In this document: piece after piece, positions 34,474 to 46,355 of the stretch
Numbering within the stretch: position 1 is the stretch's first letter
Layout of the letters: each line of letters begins with the position of its first letter
Assembly (NCBI GenBank): GCA_024305745.1
Contig: JAHRBS010000014.1
Span: forward strand, 2,053,501 to 2,117,500
Direction: 5' to 3'
Source of the DNA: Polyporus tsugae
Taxonomy: Eukaryota > Basidiomycota > Agaricomycetes > Polyporales > Polyporaceae
DNA length: 64,000 bases
Position numbers and translations under genes: made by a program
Notes under the pieces: model-generated
The model's database searches: none
Told to the model about the DNA's origin: nothing
What the model saw: only the letters and a program-made list of their open reading frames with translations

Positions 34474-35285
34474 TCAGGCTGCTGCTTCCACTACATTCTC
34501 CGTCATATCGCCTGCCTTCTCCGAGTCCTGCGTCCCACTAGGTGACGTATCCTCCAACCCGTACGTCTCGTCCGTCACCTGCTGCATCGGCACCTCGCGC
34601 ATCATCGCGACCGACAACAACCCCGCGCCACTCATCGCAGCCATCACCATCCACACCACTCCCAAACTCTCCGCGAACGCCTTGCGCACTTCCGTCCTCA
34701 GCGGCTCCTCGAGCCCGCCGATCACTGGGATTGCGGCGTACGCGATCTGCGTGCCGGCGGGGAAGAGCGTGCGGAGCTGGGCAGAGAGCGTGCGCGCGAC
34801 CTGGTTCTGGAGGACGGTTGAGCCGATGGTGATGCCCCACGTCTGTGCGAACGTGCGGGCGAAGAAGAAGAACGCGAGCGCAGACGCGGTGCGCGCGACA
34901 GGGAGCGGGGCGAGCATCGGGGAGATCGTCGCCGTGTACTGTCCCACACGTCAGTAGGGAAACGGTGGAGGGGACGCACCAGGAGGCCGATGGCGGCGGC
35001 GAGGATGACCTGGAACACGACCCATTTGCCCGTCGAGCTCGTCTCGTCCAGCGTCGAGAAGAGGCCGACGCCGACAAGCGCGAGTGACCACGCGAGGAGG
35101 TTCGCCCAGCGGTACTTCTGGATGACCTGGACGAGCGTTCCTGCGACGGACGCGAAGGGGACGATGACAAGAGAGATCGGGAGGGCTTGGACGCTGGAGC
35201 GCAGTGGCGACGAGCCCATGCAGGCTTGGAAATAGATGGGCGCGACGGGCGCAGGTGCGCCGATCGCACGGTGAAAATATATCGG
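34474..35285 (-). pseudogene. Major facilitator superfamily transporter, C-terminal part only
   Basis: Minus-strand exons 35285-34980 and 34938-34474 encode the last membrane helices of a drug:H+ antiporter type MFS protein: YFQACMGSSPLRSSVQALP, a SLVIVPFASVAGTLVQVI helix, LLAWSLALVGVGLFSTLDE, then ISPMLAPLPVARTASA, FFFFARTFAQTWGITIG, and VVWMVMAAMSGAGLLSVAM. A short upstream piece (DFPYKLDISGFAVLG, about 35380-35335) also fits the family but does not join in phase. The N-terminal half of the transporter, with six or more helices, is absent upstream. I read this as a 5'-truncated, decaying gene. A working gene with a missed upstream part is less likely, because 35.4-36.5 kb shows no MFS sequence. 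Confidence 0.75.
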
Positions 35286-36579
35286 CTGCAGAGCCTCGTT
35301 ATCCTCAGACATATTGAGAAGTTGGTGGACACATACCAAGGACTGCAAAGCCACTGATATCGAGTTTGTATGGAAAGTCTAGGTCCTCGAATTCAAGTTG
35401 TCATGCCATGTTGAATTTGTAGTAGGCAATCATGATGAAGGTACCTATGGGGGAAATTTTCTATTAGAGGCTATAGAGGCTATGTCATTACTGTTCACAC
35501 TAGCCTATGAAGGCCATGTCCGGGAGGAGAAGAAGAGACGGGCGCTATCCTCCGCTATCAAGGCCGGATCTGGGAGCAGTCGGCGTCGTTGAGTCTCTTT
35601 TTAGCAAGTTAGACGCCTGTTGCGCTCCGGACCTCTCCGACGGACCCGGGATGGCATTGCTTCCGCCGAGTCTCCCACTGGCACTGCACGAATGTTCAAT
35701 CCGCCTCTCGCGCACCTCAAGTCCGTTCGACCTCGACAGCTTGTGATACTTGCATTGCAGACCTCCATCGAAGGCATGTCCTGTACTCGGATCATTCGTT
35801 GCGTGGACCTAAGTAATATCCGTTCGTTTGCTTGCTCCTTGCGCGCGTGTATCGGAGCATCGCACTCACCAGCCACGTCGTCCCCCGCACGTAGCCCAGT
35901 TCCCACAGCCGCTGCATCCCAGCTCGCACGCTCGTCCCCCACGGAGCCTCTGTCCTCGCGCTCGGGTCATTCTCCTCCGTGGACGCTCGACTTCACTCAA
36001 TCCAAACCCCCGCTTCCTCTCCGCCCAGCGTTTCCCCAGACCTTCATACGTTCAACGACATCACGATAGACTCGGTCGCGTTGCTTGTCAGCCGGTTCCG
36101 CCGAACGCTCCACGCGGTCAAGAGCAACCTGACCAAGACGTCTTCGCAGTCGATCCCGCCGTCGGACTGTCTTATCCATTTGCCCATGGAAGACGTGCCT
36201 ACCTACTACACACCGATCCCAGCTGTCGAGCCGTCCGTGTCTAGTAGAGGTGTCTTTCTCGGCGTTTGGGTGACTTCGTCCTCGCTCGTTGCCCTAGACA
36301 AACTATACGACTACTACCCCACCCGTTTGACATGTTCGACTGCAACGGCCCGGACGGGGCACGAAACGTCTTCCACCGTCGAAGGAGAGCATCAGCTACT
36401 TCTAGCCGCGAGTGCGGCGTTCAAGAGAGAGATGGGGGAAAACGAAAGCATTATTAATGTTGTCATCGCCCGGTCGTACGACAGCCATCGAAACCCCGAC
36501 ATGCGCTGTATCGCACGTCACGGTGTGCGCCGGACGCGTCGAGTCCATGCCATTTCCTACTACTACGGCCGGGGTCCCC
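35286..36579. other. Stretch upstream of the MFS fragment; possible relic only
   Basis: No complete gene. On the plus strand at 36051-36130, DITIDSVALLVSRFRRTLHA loosely recalls the ISRFLLDL ending of the seven-helix families in this window, but nothing upstream supports it. The rest is without signal. Confidence 0.3.
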
Positions 36580-38318
36580 CTAACTTCCGTTCATGGCGCC
36601 CATTGTGCCATCGAGAGGCGAAGGCATGCAACCTAACGTAGACCAACCGAAGCTGGACGTGTCGGACCCGCCACGCGACTGACATCGTTGGTGGCGACAT
36701 CCGCTTGGGTGGACCGTGGGAGATGGTTCAACTGCCAGTGCACGGGCCACTGAAGGCATGTCGGAGCACGGCGGTGATTGCGCCGAAAGTTGCCTGTCAA
36801 TTTCAGACTTGTCGAGGGCGACGAGGACGATGATGAGCGTCGGGTAGATCGCCTACAGGAGATGTATCAGGATAGTATCTGCCGGGAGTTGCGAGTATCA
36901 TGATATGGATATGGAAGTCCCGGGGGCTTACCACCAGCGCTACGAGGCACCCTTCGGTGAAGTACAGCATCTCATTCGACCATGCTGATAGGCCGGTTGA
37001 AGAGTGGGTCCACGAGACTTCGGATAGTAAAACGAATGCCTGGTGAATTTCGACGTTCAGTGACGTTATACTGGTAATATAATGTGTTTACCCAGAGAAG
37101 ACAGTATGCGACGCCAGACTCCACGAGTACCATTAGTGCACGGTATGCCGGAGCCGCGCCCAGGACCCTAGTAGAGCCCAAGATTGTCTTCCTGCGAAGC
37201 GCGTGCCTCCTGCAAAGTTTAACTTGTCAGCGGCGCGGCGCGCCCATGAGGACTAAGTAGTGCCGTGCTGTGCTTACCAGAATTTGTAGCCGACAAGCAG
37301 CGTGGTTACACCATTTGAGAAGAGGGACAACGCAATGGCACATGTGCCAAAGCGATTGCCTCCAAAAAACGCGCCGGTCGTGGTGACGTTCTCGAACAGC
37401 CTGCCGAATGCATTCGGCAGCACAGGCCCGGAGCATGAAATTGCTGAGTCGAGTGCGGCGAACGCTAGGTACTGCGGTGAGTATCACAAGGCGGACTCGG
37501 CCAGGGACGGTGCTGATACGACGACGAACCTAATGTAGCGAGTAAGACGAGACAACAGACCACTAGGATGCCGCGTCTCCTATGCCATAGCACCCACACC
37601 CGCCACCACACAATGGCATCTCCTAAGATGACCTGTGGGGATGTGAGAATGTACCCGTAAATTATAATGATTCATCAAGGCGCAGAAACGCACGTTGAAT
37701 GTCAGAGTTACGGTCCCAACACATTCTTCTGTCGATGCCCATCCAAGATCTGATGGCGATAAATCGGGAGAGAGGAGCATTGTGCAGTACTCGGGCAAGG
37801 TGTCTATGGGCCGCCAAGAGAAACACTCTGAAGGCGGGAGCCAGTTATATGCGTTCGACAAACTGTTCTTGATGTTGTGGAGGGTCTTGAACTGGCCGAC
37901 GACCAATGTGATCGAGCAAACAAAGGTTGAGATGTACATGGCGGTGGTGACGCAGAAAAGCGTCCGTCGAGGACCCTTCAGGCCACGGGCACTGCAAAGC
38001 ATGGTGAGCGGTGGCGTGCACGCGAGAGGATTCATGCAAGGCGACCTACATCTGTATTTTCGCAGCGTAGCCAGCGCAAATAGTGTGCATCGCTTACATA
38101 TAGTAGATGAGCGGACGTAGCTTTGAACAGTAAATGAGCGACTACTCACTAACAAACAAAGTGGATAGCAGTGCGGAAGCCATTTGGGCTTTCACCCTGT
38201 CTAATCCCACGCTGACGTTGAGCAACTCTGTCGAGACGCTACTTACTGTGTCGTAGGGGATTATGAAGGAGGCCGTAGGCCCTTCGAAGGATGAGACGTT
38301 GAGCAGCGTGAAGGACAT
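36580..38318 (-). CDS. Agaricomycete multi-helix membrane protein (GDAIVWWRVWVLW family)
   Basis: Multi-pass membrane protein of unknown function. Exons on the minus strand: 38318-38150, 38092-38050, 37991-37694, 37632-37530, 37471-37278, 37209-37092, 37039-36932, 36852-36580. Family landmarks: VILGDAIVWWRVWVLW, FGTCAIALSLFSNGVTTLL, VGYKFWRHALR, ALMVLVESGVAYCLLW, FTEGCLVALV and AIYPTLIIVLVALDKS near the C-terminus. All junctions fit except exon 4 to exon 5 (37530 to 37471): the obvious GT and AG sites leave the frame off by one. Either an unusual splice site is used or a small indel has broken the gene. The first helix region is less well supported, with a start chosen at MSFTLLNVSS. Confidence 0.75.
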
Positions 38319-39760
38319 TGCAGGGACGTAGGAGATGGGGCCGGACTGGAGTTCCAAGTTTGGACATGAGGCCTTTTATAACGGCGGGGAACTCGACTCG
38401 GAGGCCCACTGGCATGTCTTCAGCGTCGCCTCGCAGCGGGGACCCGGGGGACTTGAATGCGTACATCAGTACTCAGTCCCAAGATAACAACAAACACGTA
38501 CCCATCGCAACCTCGATACAAGGCCGCACTGGGGCCGGAAACACTGGTCGCACCTCACGACGGTGAACGGGAACAGCCTTGTAGGTAGCTATAGCCTGGT
38601 CTCAGTTGACAGAATAATAGTATATCCTGCCAAACGAGGCAGCTCCTCGTAGTGGTGGTTTCATAGACCGCACGTGCATACAATGCTGGTTTGGCACCTG
38701 AAACTAAGCTGGCCTATCTGGAATTCCGGCTCTGAACGGGCTTGCAGATTGCTCCGTGCCGCCGGGTGACCGAGCATCTGCGGTCATTTACGAACCAAAG
38801 TTCTTGGGCACAGAGCGGCGGACGACTCGCTTACCAGTTATGACTTGAAGAGAACCGCGCTAGGGGAAAACATATGAGATAACCACCATGACGGTACAGG
38901 CCGCTGCTGTAGTGTGAAGTTAGCCCGCAGGCCTAGTGTCGGATGTTGCAGCCTTGACGGCGGGCGAAGTTGAACCTCGTCGTCGAGTGGGAATCCCGGG
39001 CCCGGTGGAATCGGAGTCCGGTCGATACTCCGGGATGATTCGGAGCAGCTGTCCGGGTCTTGGCGATGTCAAGATATCGGCCGCTGCTCTCCTGCTACTA
39101 CTCACTTGCCTTGCACCTTGCCTAGGGAGTCCTTCATCGTGCTTTGCCTCGTGTCTGCGATTGGCACACCGCCGGACCCTTTTTGAAGGCCAATCCACTC
39201 AAATATTATGCAGGCCTGTACGCGCTAGTCAGTGGGCGAGGGCGAGGTCAAGGGTCGCGGGTTGCGCCGTGCAGGTCTTTATGTTATTAATGCTCAAGGT
39301 ACGTACCTCGTCGAGACATGTGCCTTTGTTCTGGCACTTCATAGTCCTGTCACTGACCGGCGACTGCACGTGCAGCGACGAACACCAGACATCGGTAAGT
39401 GTTTCATTTGGAGCTCGTCGTTCATACGGTCTGCAGGTTGTGGCACACTCGCTTGGAGTCTGACTCAGATGACAAGTCGCGACCAACGACGCACTCCTTT
39501 CGGGTAATGGTTGCCACTAGTGAGTTTTTCTCCGTACTGCGCGGGACCTCAGCTTTTGTCTTTCTCATTTCCGAGACATGTATCACGCCGCCTTTATTCA
39601 GGTATCAGCCTTTTGATCGAGAATGGATGGTTTATGAGTGAGATTGGGGTACAATGTGAGTTGCAACCGTTTTCTCTGTCATTTTTCTCCATTCTTCTTT
39701 GTATCGAGGTTCAGGTTATATATGCCTGTTTTCCCCAACATATCCTAGTGTCTATCCTCC
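38319..39760. other. 1.4-kb stretch without a supported gene
   Basis: A few hydrophobic open segments occur on the plus strand near 39270-39300 and 39520-39720, but no family match or consistent exon chain was found. It includes the promoters of the two divergent flanking genes. Confidence 0.35.
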
Positions 39761-40977
39761 ATGGCGGCCCTCCTGGTATCTCGTAGGTCCTCTGAGGGCT
39801 CTCTCCCGCCACTCGATTGGCCCTATTCGCCAGACGCGTGGCAGGAAGACGTTTCTGCACGGTCTCCGGGGCTGTCCAGTCCTTCACGACTGCTACCGAT
39901 CACGCTTTTCTGTGGCGATGTTCAGTTCCCCATGACCAAGGAATTGCTGCTCGCAATATCTCCCAAGCTGCATGATCTCGCCTTCACCACCATTGATCCG
40001 ACTTGTGGACAAATTGCGTGCTATGACCTTGACGAAGATCTTCAGGACTTGAGCTGTTTCTTAGAAGCAGGTTCAAGGAGCTTCAAGGCACAGTACGTCA
40101 CTCGCGCTCGTTGCACGTCTCCACGTGGTTGTCTGACCCCTGATGCGACAGAAACTCTTCGTCCTGTGCTCCCCCAACTATCCGAGAAGAATCGTCTTTC
40201 GAGGAGATATCCGCCATAGTCCGCCTCAGTCGGAAGTACGAGTCGGCTCACCTGTACCACTCCGCGATTGTGTGGCTCAAGTGCCACTTCACACCCGATG
40301 CGGCCCGTTTCGACCTGCGGACACCTCCAGGTTTCCTCGATGTCAACGCTGTCGGCGTGCTGAACCTCGCTCGAGCCGTCGAATCCTTTTCTCTGCTCTC
40401 TGGAGCTATTTTTGCGTGCTGTCTACTCGCTGTCGAGGACCTCACCAACGGTTTCCTCCGCGATGTTGGTGGCAAGGAAACCCTCCCGTTGGAGGACATC
40501 GTGCGCGTCCGGCTGACCCGAGACAGGCTCATCGGCGCGTGTATCGTTTCTGCCACCTGCGTTTATCGGTCCAAGCGGGCGCCGACGTGCCGACGTACCC
40601 ACTGCCGCGACTCGCTCGATAGGATCCGGCAGAAGACGGTCGATGCTCTGCACGCCGCCCGGTCGTCAAAGCCCATGCATTTTCCCATCCTCCAAATGAG
40701 CGCACTCGAATGGATGGACCCCCGGCTGTGCGATGCATGCACGAAGATGGTCGAGACGAGGGAGTGCGAAGCGAGACAAGAGATCTGGAGCCTTCTCCCG
40801 TGCATCGTCGACGAAGTGGTCCCGGGATGGGTTGGGAAGTGCCCGAAGCACTGTGCTGCTTCCGAGCCGTCCGAGCCTCTGTCGGACAGTGATTCGGAGG
40901 ACTCGGAGGACTCAGAGGACTGCCATATGGCCGGGCCGGTTCATGACTGGATAGGCTACAGGCGCATTCGCTCGTGA
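39761..40977 (+). CDS. Divergent BTB/POZ-type protein with acidic tail (copy U)
   Basis: Exons 39761-40092 and 40152-40977; 1158 nt, 385 residues, in frame. The intron is at the family position, just before the SSFEEISAIVRLSRKYES segment. The N-terminal half is diverged: no basic start and no FWFEDG motif, but ITLFCGDVQFPMTKELLLA aligns in place of the BTB strand-helix start. The middle and end are typical: VGVLNLARAVESFSLLSGA, CRRTHC (x4), CDACTKM, then W-x2-LP and VPGW. A serine/aspartate/glutamate tail (SDSDSEDSEDSED) follows, resembling a casein-kinase-2 phosphorylation tract. It could be a functionally distinct branch of the family. Confidence 0.82.
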
Positions 40978-42636
40978 ATCTCGTAGCAGCATCTGGATGT
41001 AGCTGGTAAATCTACGTAGTCTTGTGTCTTCCTTGGCCGCTAGTTCTCTATGCTTCAAGCCATCATTTGCGATGGTGACTTGTACGCATCGGAACCCAGT
41101 GAATAGGGTTTCGAGATTAAGCCAAGCAAATGAGGGAGAGGTACAAACTGGAGAATCGCAGGTGTGTAAAACCGGCCTCTACTACCGCGTCGAGCTGGCG
41201 GGGGCAGATCCACGGGGGCAGAGCATTCAAGGAGGTCCCAACTTGTCAAAAGGTATGCATAACAGCGCAATTGAGCCTTTGTGCGGCCTTGGTCTCGGGA
41301 AGATCCTGAGCCTGGACTCGAACACCGTGACCGGCCCGTGCGCCCTTCAAATGGCTTACGTGACGTGCAGACACAATGCGCCGGGCCTCGGCGTTTCTTT
41401 TTTCGCCGGCCACTACATAAGTTACCCTCGTCCAACCCTCGGCCTCATCGATCATCTCATACCTACACTCTCCCTTCCCCACCATCTGCTGACCTGAGCT
41501 GCGGCATCATCCCAGTGGCTTTTTAGCCTCTCTTCCCTTGCTTTCTGATCCTCCTGCTGCATATCGGACTCAAACGACTCTCACCGACCTCATCGAGAAT
41601 ACTGGGCTCGAACCACAAGCTACGCATCCACTAGAGTCTGGATATCAGATTTGATCAGAAGGCGGCCTTGGAATAAAAGGCATCGTAATTACATTTGGAA
41701 GTTCAGAGTGTTTTGGGTGCACGGGTGCGTCTACCGCCCTTTCATTCATACGTTAGCTCTGGCTTCTCATTCGATGCAAACTTCCGATGTAATCATATAC
41801 ACTGTTTTGGTACATATATCTCTAGTCGCGCCCAATTGTTCGAGTTGTTGCATCTACATCGTGGTCAATCCCGATATCACCCGTCAGCTGTCCGCTCCCA
41901 CCTTGATCCCTCTCCTGTCGGCTTTCGAACGCCCTCCGTCCGAACTACGTTTGCGGTGCCCAACTCCTTCAAGTTGGTTGAAAACTCCTCCGATATACAA
42001 CTCCTACATCTGGTGCATGAGAATATTAATAGCTGTTTGCCGTTCTTTTCCGTGTACTTCCATGTCACATATGTAGCTATTCACAGCCAACATTCTATAT
42101 CGCTTGCATTTGATAGTAGCCTGGCATCGTTGGGGGTGTTCCTCTCTGGTGTTGGTAACGAAGATTGTAAGCAACGCAGTAGATAACCGTATTCGCTTAT
42201 CCGCCTCACTGTTTCCGACCTATGACAGGATATATTCACGAATCACCTCCCCAGGTAGTCTGCACGGATAGATGCGAACTCTGCGTGTATGCTACCTCTT
42301 GCAGCTGGACAATCCTCGTGGTATCCTCGTTGCTCATGGGACTGATCTGCGCTGTCGTCGGTGTCAGACTCACAGTGCCTCCGGTGATTGAACGTGAACC
42401 CTAATTGCTGGCTAGGAACTCATGCCCAACACGCGATTCCCCATTTATAACCTTTCTGTTCTTTTCCTCACCCTGCTACACGCATTCGTCGCCAACTCCC
42501 CACTCTCTTCTCTCCACTATTCGGACCCTCCCCGTCAACTGTGTTCGTATTATACTCGCCCGGTACGTTCTTCTCAGAATCCATGGCCCTTCCGTCACTC
42601 ATCCATGCTGATTCCCTGCCTGTAGGACACCGCACC
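40978..42636. other. 1.7-kb stretch with only weak membrane-helix hints
   Basis: No gene could be assembled. Plus-strand segments at 42096-42150 (FDSSLASLGVFLSGVGNED) and 42311-42380 (TILVVSSLLMGLICAVVGV) look like membrane helices and might be relics of a seven-helix gene. The promoter of the HET gene lies at the right end. Confidence 0.3.
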
Positions 42637-44736
42637 ATGTGGTTGCTTAGCACCGACCGCGCCGAGTTGCACTACTTCGCCAGGAGCTTCGATGCCGTTG
42701 GGGGATACGCCATCCTCTCGCACACCTGGGACGGGAACGAACAGACCTTACAACAAGTCTGCGCCATCGCGGAACGGTGCCAAGCAAACAGTACCAACCC
42801 CCGAGAGGACCCAGAGCTCTCCTCAAAGATCCGCGAGTGTTGCATACTCGCCGAGAAGCACGGGTACCGCTGGGTATGGATTGACTCGTGTTGCATCGAC
42901 AAGACGAGCAGCAGCGAGTTGTCCGAGGCTATCAACTCCATGTACAAGTGGTACAAGGCATCCGAGGTATGCTATGCGTACCTTGTTGATGTTCCCAGCG
43001 GGTGCGACTTGCATGCGCGCAAGTCCGCATTCCGGAAGAGCCGATGGCACACGCGCGGATGGACGCTTCAAGAACTCATTGCTCCTGATTCCGTCATCTT
43101 CCTATCCATTGACTGGCGCGAGTTAGGAAACAGAGCGGAGCTCGCCGGGTTGCTTCGGGAGGTCACGCGAGTCCCCTTCGGGGTCTTGACTGGGAAGTAT
43201 AGACCAGCGCAGTACTCTGTCTCCGCTCGCATGTCCTGGGCGTCGAGGCGCAAGACGATGAGGGTGGAGGACGAGGCGTACAGCCTGATGGGACTGTTTG
43301 GGGTCTGCATGCCAACGAACTATGGAGAAGACAAGAGGGCGTTCATCCGGCTGCAGTACGAGATCATGCAGCATCAAACTTGTGACATGACCCTCTTCGC
43401 GTTTGGCTACTCTGTCACTCCGGACAATATCACTCACGGGGGTATGGTCTTTGTTACTGACGGGAGCGTCAACCGTGAAAACCCTTGGCGGTATCTGCTG
43501 GCAGACTCCCCACGGCAGTTTCTCAGCAGCTTTGGCTACATTCCAGATCTTGGAAAGAATGCAAAACAACAGTATCCCCCTCCTCTGGTCAGTTTGGGCC
43601 ACTTTATGTCTTTTGCAGTTACCTACTGTAATCACCTCTCTTGGCAGGATTCAACGACAACTGGCCCCTTCGATGGGGTCGAGCTCCCCAATGCTACGGT
43701 GACCAGTTATGGTGTTCAGTTTCGACTTCCTGTGGCCACTGTCGACGGCACGACTGTTGCGGTGACATTATGCCGACATCGCGGGCGACACTTCGGGCTA
43801 TTCCTGAACAGGGATGCTGCGGGGAAAGACCCGACAAGACCACGGTATTTTATTGGTTGTCGCTACACGGCGTCAGCGACAGGCTCCGCACGGTATCTAG
43901 CTCGTATGTGCGACCTAGGGGACGACCTGTATAACCTTACCTTCAATGGGAAGCCGGTCGAAGCCTCGTGGCGCACCATCTACGTCGTACTCACCGCCTC
44001 TCACTTGCACGCGGAAAGCGTGACTTCCCCAAACCTTATCATCAATTGCAACCCCGCCTCCCGGTTTCGCCTCCCTCGCTGGCTGGTCGATCGATTCATA
44101 ACCCTTGGATTCGGTGTCGACCAGTTCAGGAACGCCGAGATGCTCAAAGTTGTTACCTTTAGCTATCGCTCCCGGGCTCTTATCTCTGTCTCCCTTGGCT
44201 CATGCACGGGGCACCACAATCCCGAGAATCCTCTGCTCCTCTGGGCAAAGGTCGACATATCGTCCACCATAGTCTTCCTTGAAACATCCACCCACGACTG
44301 CTCCCAGGACCACATCGACTCCGAGTCCTGGGCCACGCGCTCGAAGGACTTCGGGAATGCAGATCGGAGGGTGCGGCTCTCTTTCACGCCGTCCACACGG
44401 ATGCCGGAGACGACGCTCGTGATCCACCTGGAACTCTTCGGCCGCATCTTCGAAGAGATGCTCCGAGAAGCCGGGGTCTCATTCCCATCGCTCGCGGACC
44501 TCAAGAGGGACACGTCCTACCCCACTCCCAATGCTCCCGTTCAAACACCGTCCCGACCTCCCATCTCTTTGATCGCACTGCCCACGTCCTCGTCGACTTC
44601 TGCGACCATACTGCACCCACGCCTCTCTCGGATCCTGAGTCCGCTGTCGTTGCGTGGCCTACACAAGCTGCGCCGTGGAGTGTTGAGGAGATTGGGAAGA
44701 CGAGAGGAGGATGCACGTCAGCATGATGGATTGTAG
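42637..44736 (+). CDS. HET-domain protein (second copy)
   Basis: Paralogue of the HET gene at 27362-29468, sharing the start MWLLSTDRAELH, which fixes the start codon at 42637. HET blocks: YAILSHTWDGNEQTL, HGYRWVWIDSCCIDK, SRWHTRGWTLQELIAPDS, FLSIDW, and RVEDEAYSLMGLFGVCMP. The frame is open to 44736 (699 residues). Bases 43588-43647 look like a 60-nt intron (CTG|GTCAGT to TTGGCAG|GAT) at the same position as the first intron of the other HET gene. It is a multiple of three and stop-free, so splicing would give 679 residues and retention stays in frame. The C-terminal half contains HFGLFLNRDAAGKDPTRPRY and TTLVIHLELFGRIFEEMLRE. The same C-terminal half recurs as a relic at 52077. The tail is serine/proline-rich then basic. 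Confidence 0.93.
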   Translation: MWLLSTDRAELHYFARSFDAVGGYAILSHTWDGNEQTLQQVCAIAERCQANSTNPREDPELSSKIRECCILAEKHGYRWVWIDSCCIDKTSSSELSEAINSMYKWYKASEVCYAYLVDVPSGCDLHARKSAFRKSRWHTRGWTLQELIAPDSVIFLSIDWRELGNRAELAGLLREVTRVPFGVLTGKYRPAQYSVSARMSWASRRKTMRVEDEAYSLMGLFGVCMPTNYGEDKRAFIRLQYEIMQHQTCDMTLFAFGYSVTPDNITHGGMVFVTDGSVNRENPWRYLLADSPRQFLSSFGYIPDLGKNAKQQYPPPLVSLGHFMSFAVTYCNHLSWQDSTTTGPFDGVELPNATVTSYGVQFRLPVATVDGTTVAVTLCRHRGRHFGLFLNRDAAGKDPTRPRYFIGCRYTASATGSARYLARMCDLGDDLYNLTFNGKPVEASWRTIYVVLTASHLHAESVTSPNLIINCNPASRFRLPRWLVDRFITLGFGVDQFRNAEMLKVVTFSYRSRALISVSLGSCTGHHNPENPLLLWAKVDISSTIVFLETSTHDCSQDHIDSESWATRSKDFGNADRRVRLSFTPSTRMPETTLVIHLELFGRIFEEMLREAGVSFPSLADLKRDTSYPTPNAPVQTPSRPPISLIALPTSSSTSATILHPRLSRILSPLSLRGLHKLRRGVLRRLGRREEDARQHDGL

Positions 44737-46355
44737 GCCCATCTCCAGAGGTTCTTCCTCCCCGACGCTCACAGCTTCGCTTCGCCCCCAAGGCTCAGAG
44801 GGCACGATGGATAAGAAAGGCGGTTTGATTGGCCGAAGGGATCGTCAAAGGTTGGGAGGGGGAACCGGCGTCGGGGGAAGAGGACTCAGAGCGGAACGGT
44901 CAATTAGGCCTCGGACGGACGGAGAGACGAGACGGGATGGATCAGCGGCGGGACCGCGGACGGGACTCGGAGGAGGATCAGGATTGGTCAGTGCCGGACG
45001 CTCGTCATCTGGCTCAAGGACTTTTGAAATTTGCAGGCTGCGCATGTGCAATGATCGCTATGTATGTTTTCTCCTCATCTCTGCGACCCGTCCAACCTCC
45101 ATCATACTACCACTGCCACTGTACCACATATACATCCCCGCGTGTTTCGATGTTTGCGTGACGTATTTCCATCGTCATATCTTCAACCGTACTAGTAGCC
45201 CCACGATTGTACATCCAGGATTCGCCCGGGCGTAGAATGATTTGTATTCAAGTACAGTCCACGCGCGTAGCGAACAGACCCCCCACACACTGCCGTCTCC
45301 ATTCGCGCTTACAAGTTACGAGGAGCCCCAAGTCGCGACGCCTACACCAGGCGAGAGGTCGTGCCTGCTGACGGTGTTGCAAACCGAGTGGGATTGAATA
45401 AGAGTTTGAGCTTGAAAGCATCTCAGGCTAGACAACGAAGATATATGCGGCAAAAAGGCGGTGGAAGGCGGGACGAAACCGAGTGGACAGCATCAATGTG
45501 CATGGTGGGTAAACGTCGTTGCAATGCCCCGCGACCGATGCATTTCCGTATAGCGAGCCCCGTTGAAATATATACAGCTCGGAAGGAATGCCCGATCCAA
45601 ACATCAAAGGAAAATCATACCCGCATCTGCCAAAACTTTCACCGATGGCCGCAAACCAAATCTCTTCATCTCAGTTCTGTGGATTGTGATGTCCAGCGAC
45701 CTCGTATTGGTCCTGCGGTGCGCCACCTGCGGAACCTGGAAGGGAATGTGAGGTACCAGCCCGCGAAGACGTCGTATGCGGCGAATGGTCTTACCGGAGC
45801 GGGCGCAATCTTCTCCGGAAAGTTCTGGGCGACGCCGTTCGGAAACAGCTCTCAGGCTTCGCGGCTCCAATCCCTCCACAATGTGAATATTCCTGCCGAA
45901 ATATGTCAGGCAGTCGCAAATCAACGCCTACACGCATAGCCGGGAACGAGTACACACCGCGATGAGGAACAATTACGTATGGTTTAGAGCTTTGGCATGA
46001 GCCGCAGGGTCGGCAGTCTGTCGGCATCTCTGCTGCTCCACACGCTGTCGTCTATGCGACACTGAGTCGTGACCGTGGTGTTCATCGCATTCAAGACCAG
46101 GGACTTCAGTCATCAGCCGCCAACGCTGGGAATAGGCTGGCGCGATTGAGGACAGCAAGCTCGAGTAGACCTCCACCCAAGGGGCACGATGTGTTGCAGC
46201 GCACAATGGTGCAGTCCACAGGACTCTATCCTCTAGAGACGGAGTCCAAGGACGCGCGACTCTTCTTGACCAGCAGGGTACGGGAATTATGCACCGCGAC
46301 GCTTTCGCGACCCGATAGTGTCTGTGACGCGATCGGGCTCGACAAATACCTGCTG
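44737..46355. other. 1.6-kb stretch without a supported gene
   Basis: No coding chain recognised. The segment near 45265-45300 (GCGTAGCGAA-AGA, then CACACTGCC) is similar to 53220-53255 downstream of the HET relic, so the duplicated segment appears to include 3' flank. Confidence 0.4.

Noticed and set aside
41695..42404. A further DUF6533-like gene upstream of the second HET gene
   Set aside because: Only two isolated hydrophobic segments; none of the diagnostic motifs (LLIYD, NRYG, ISRFLL) are present.
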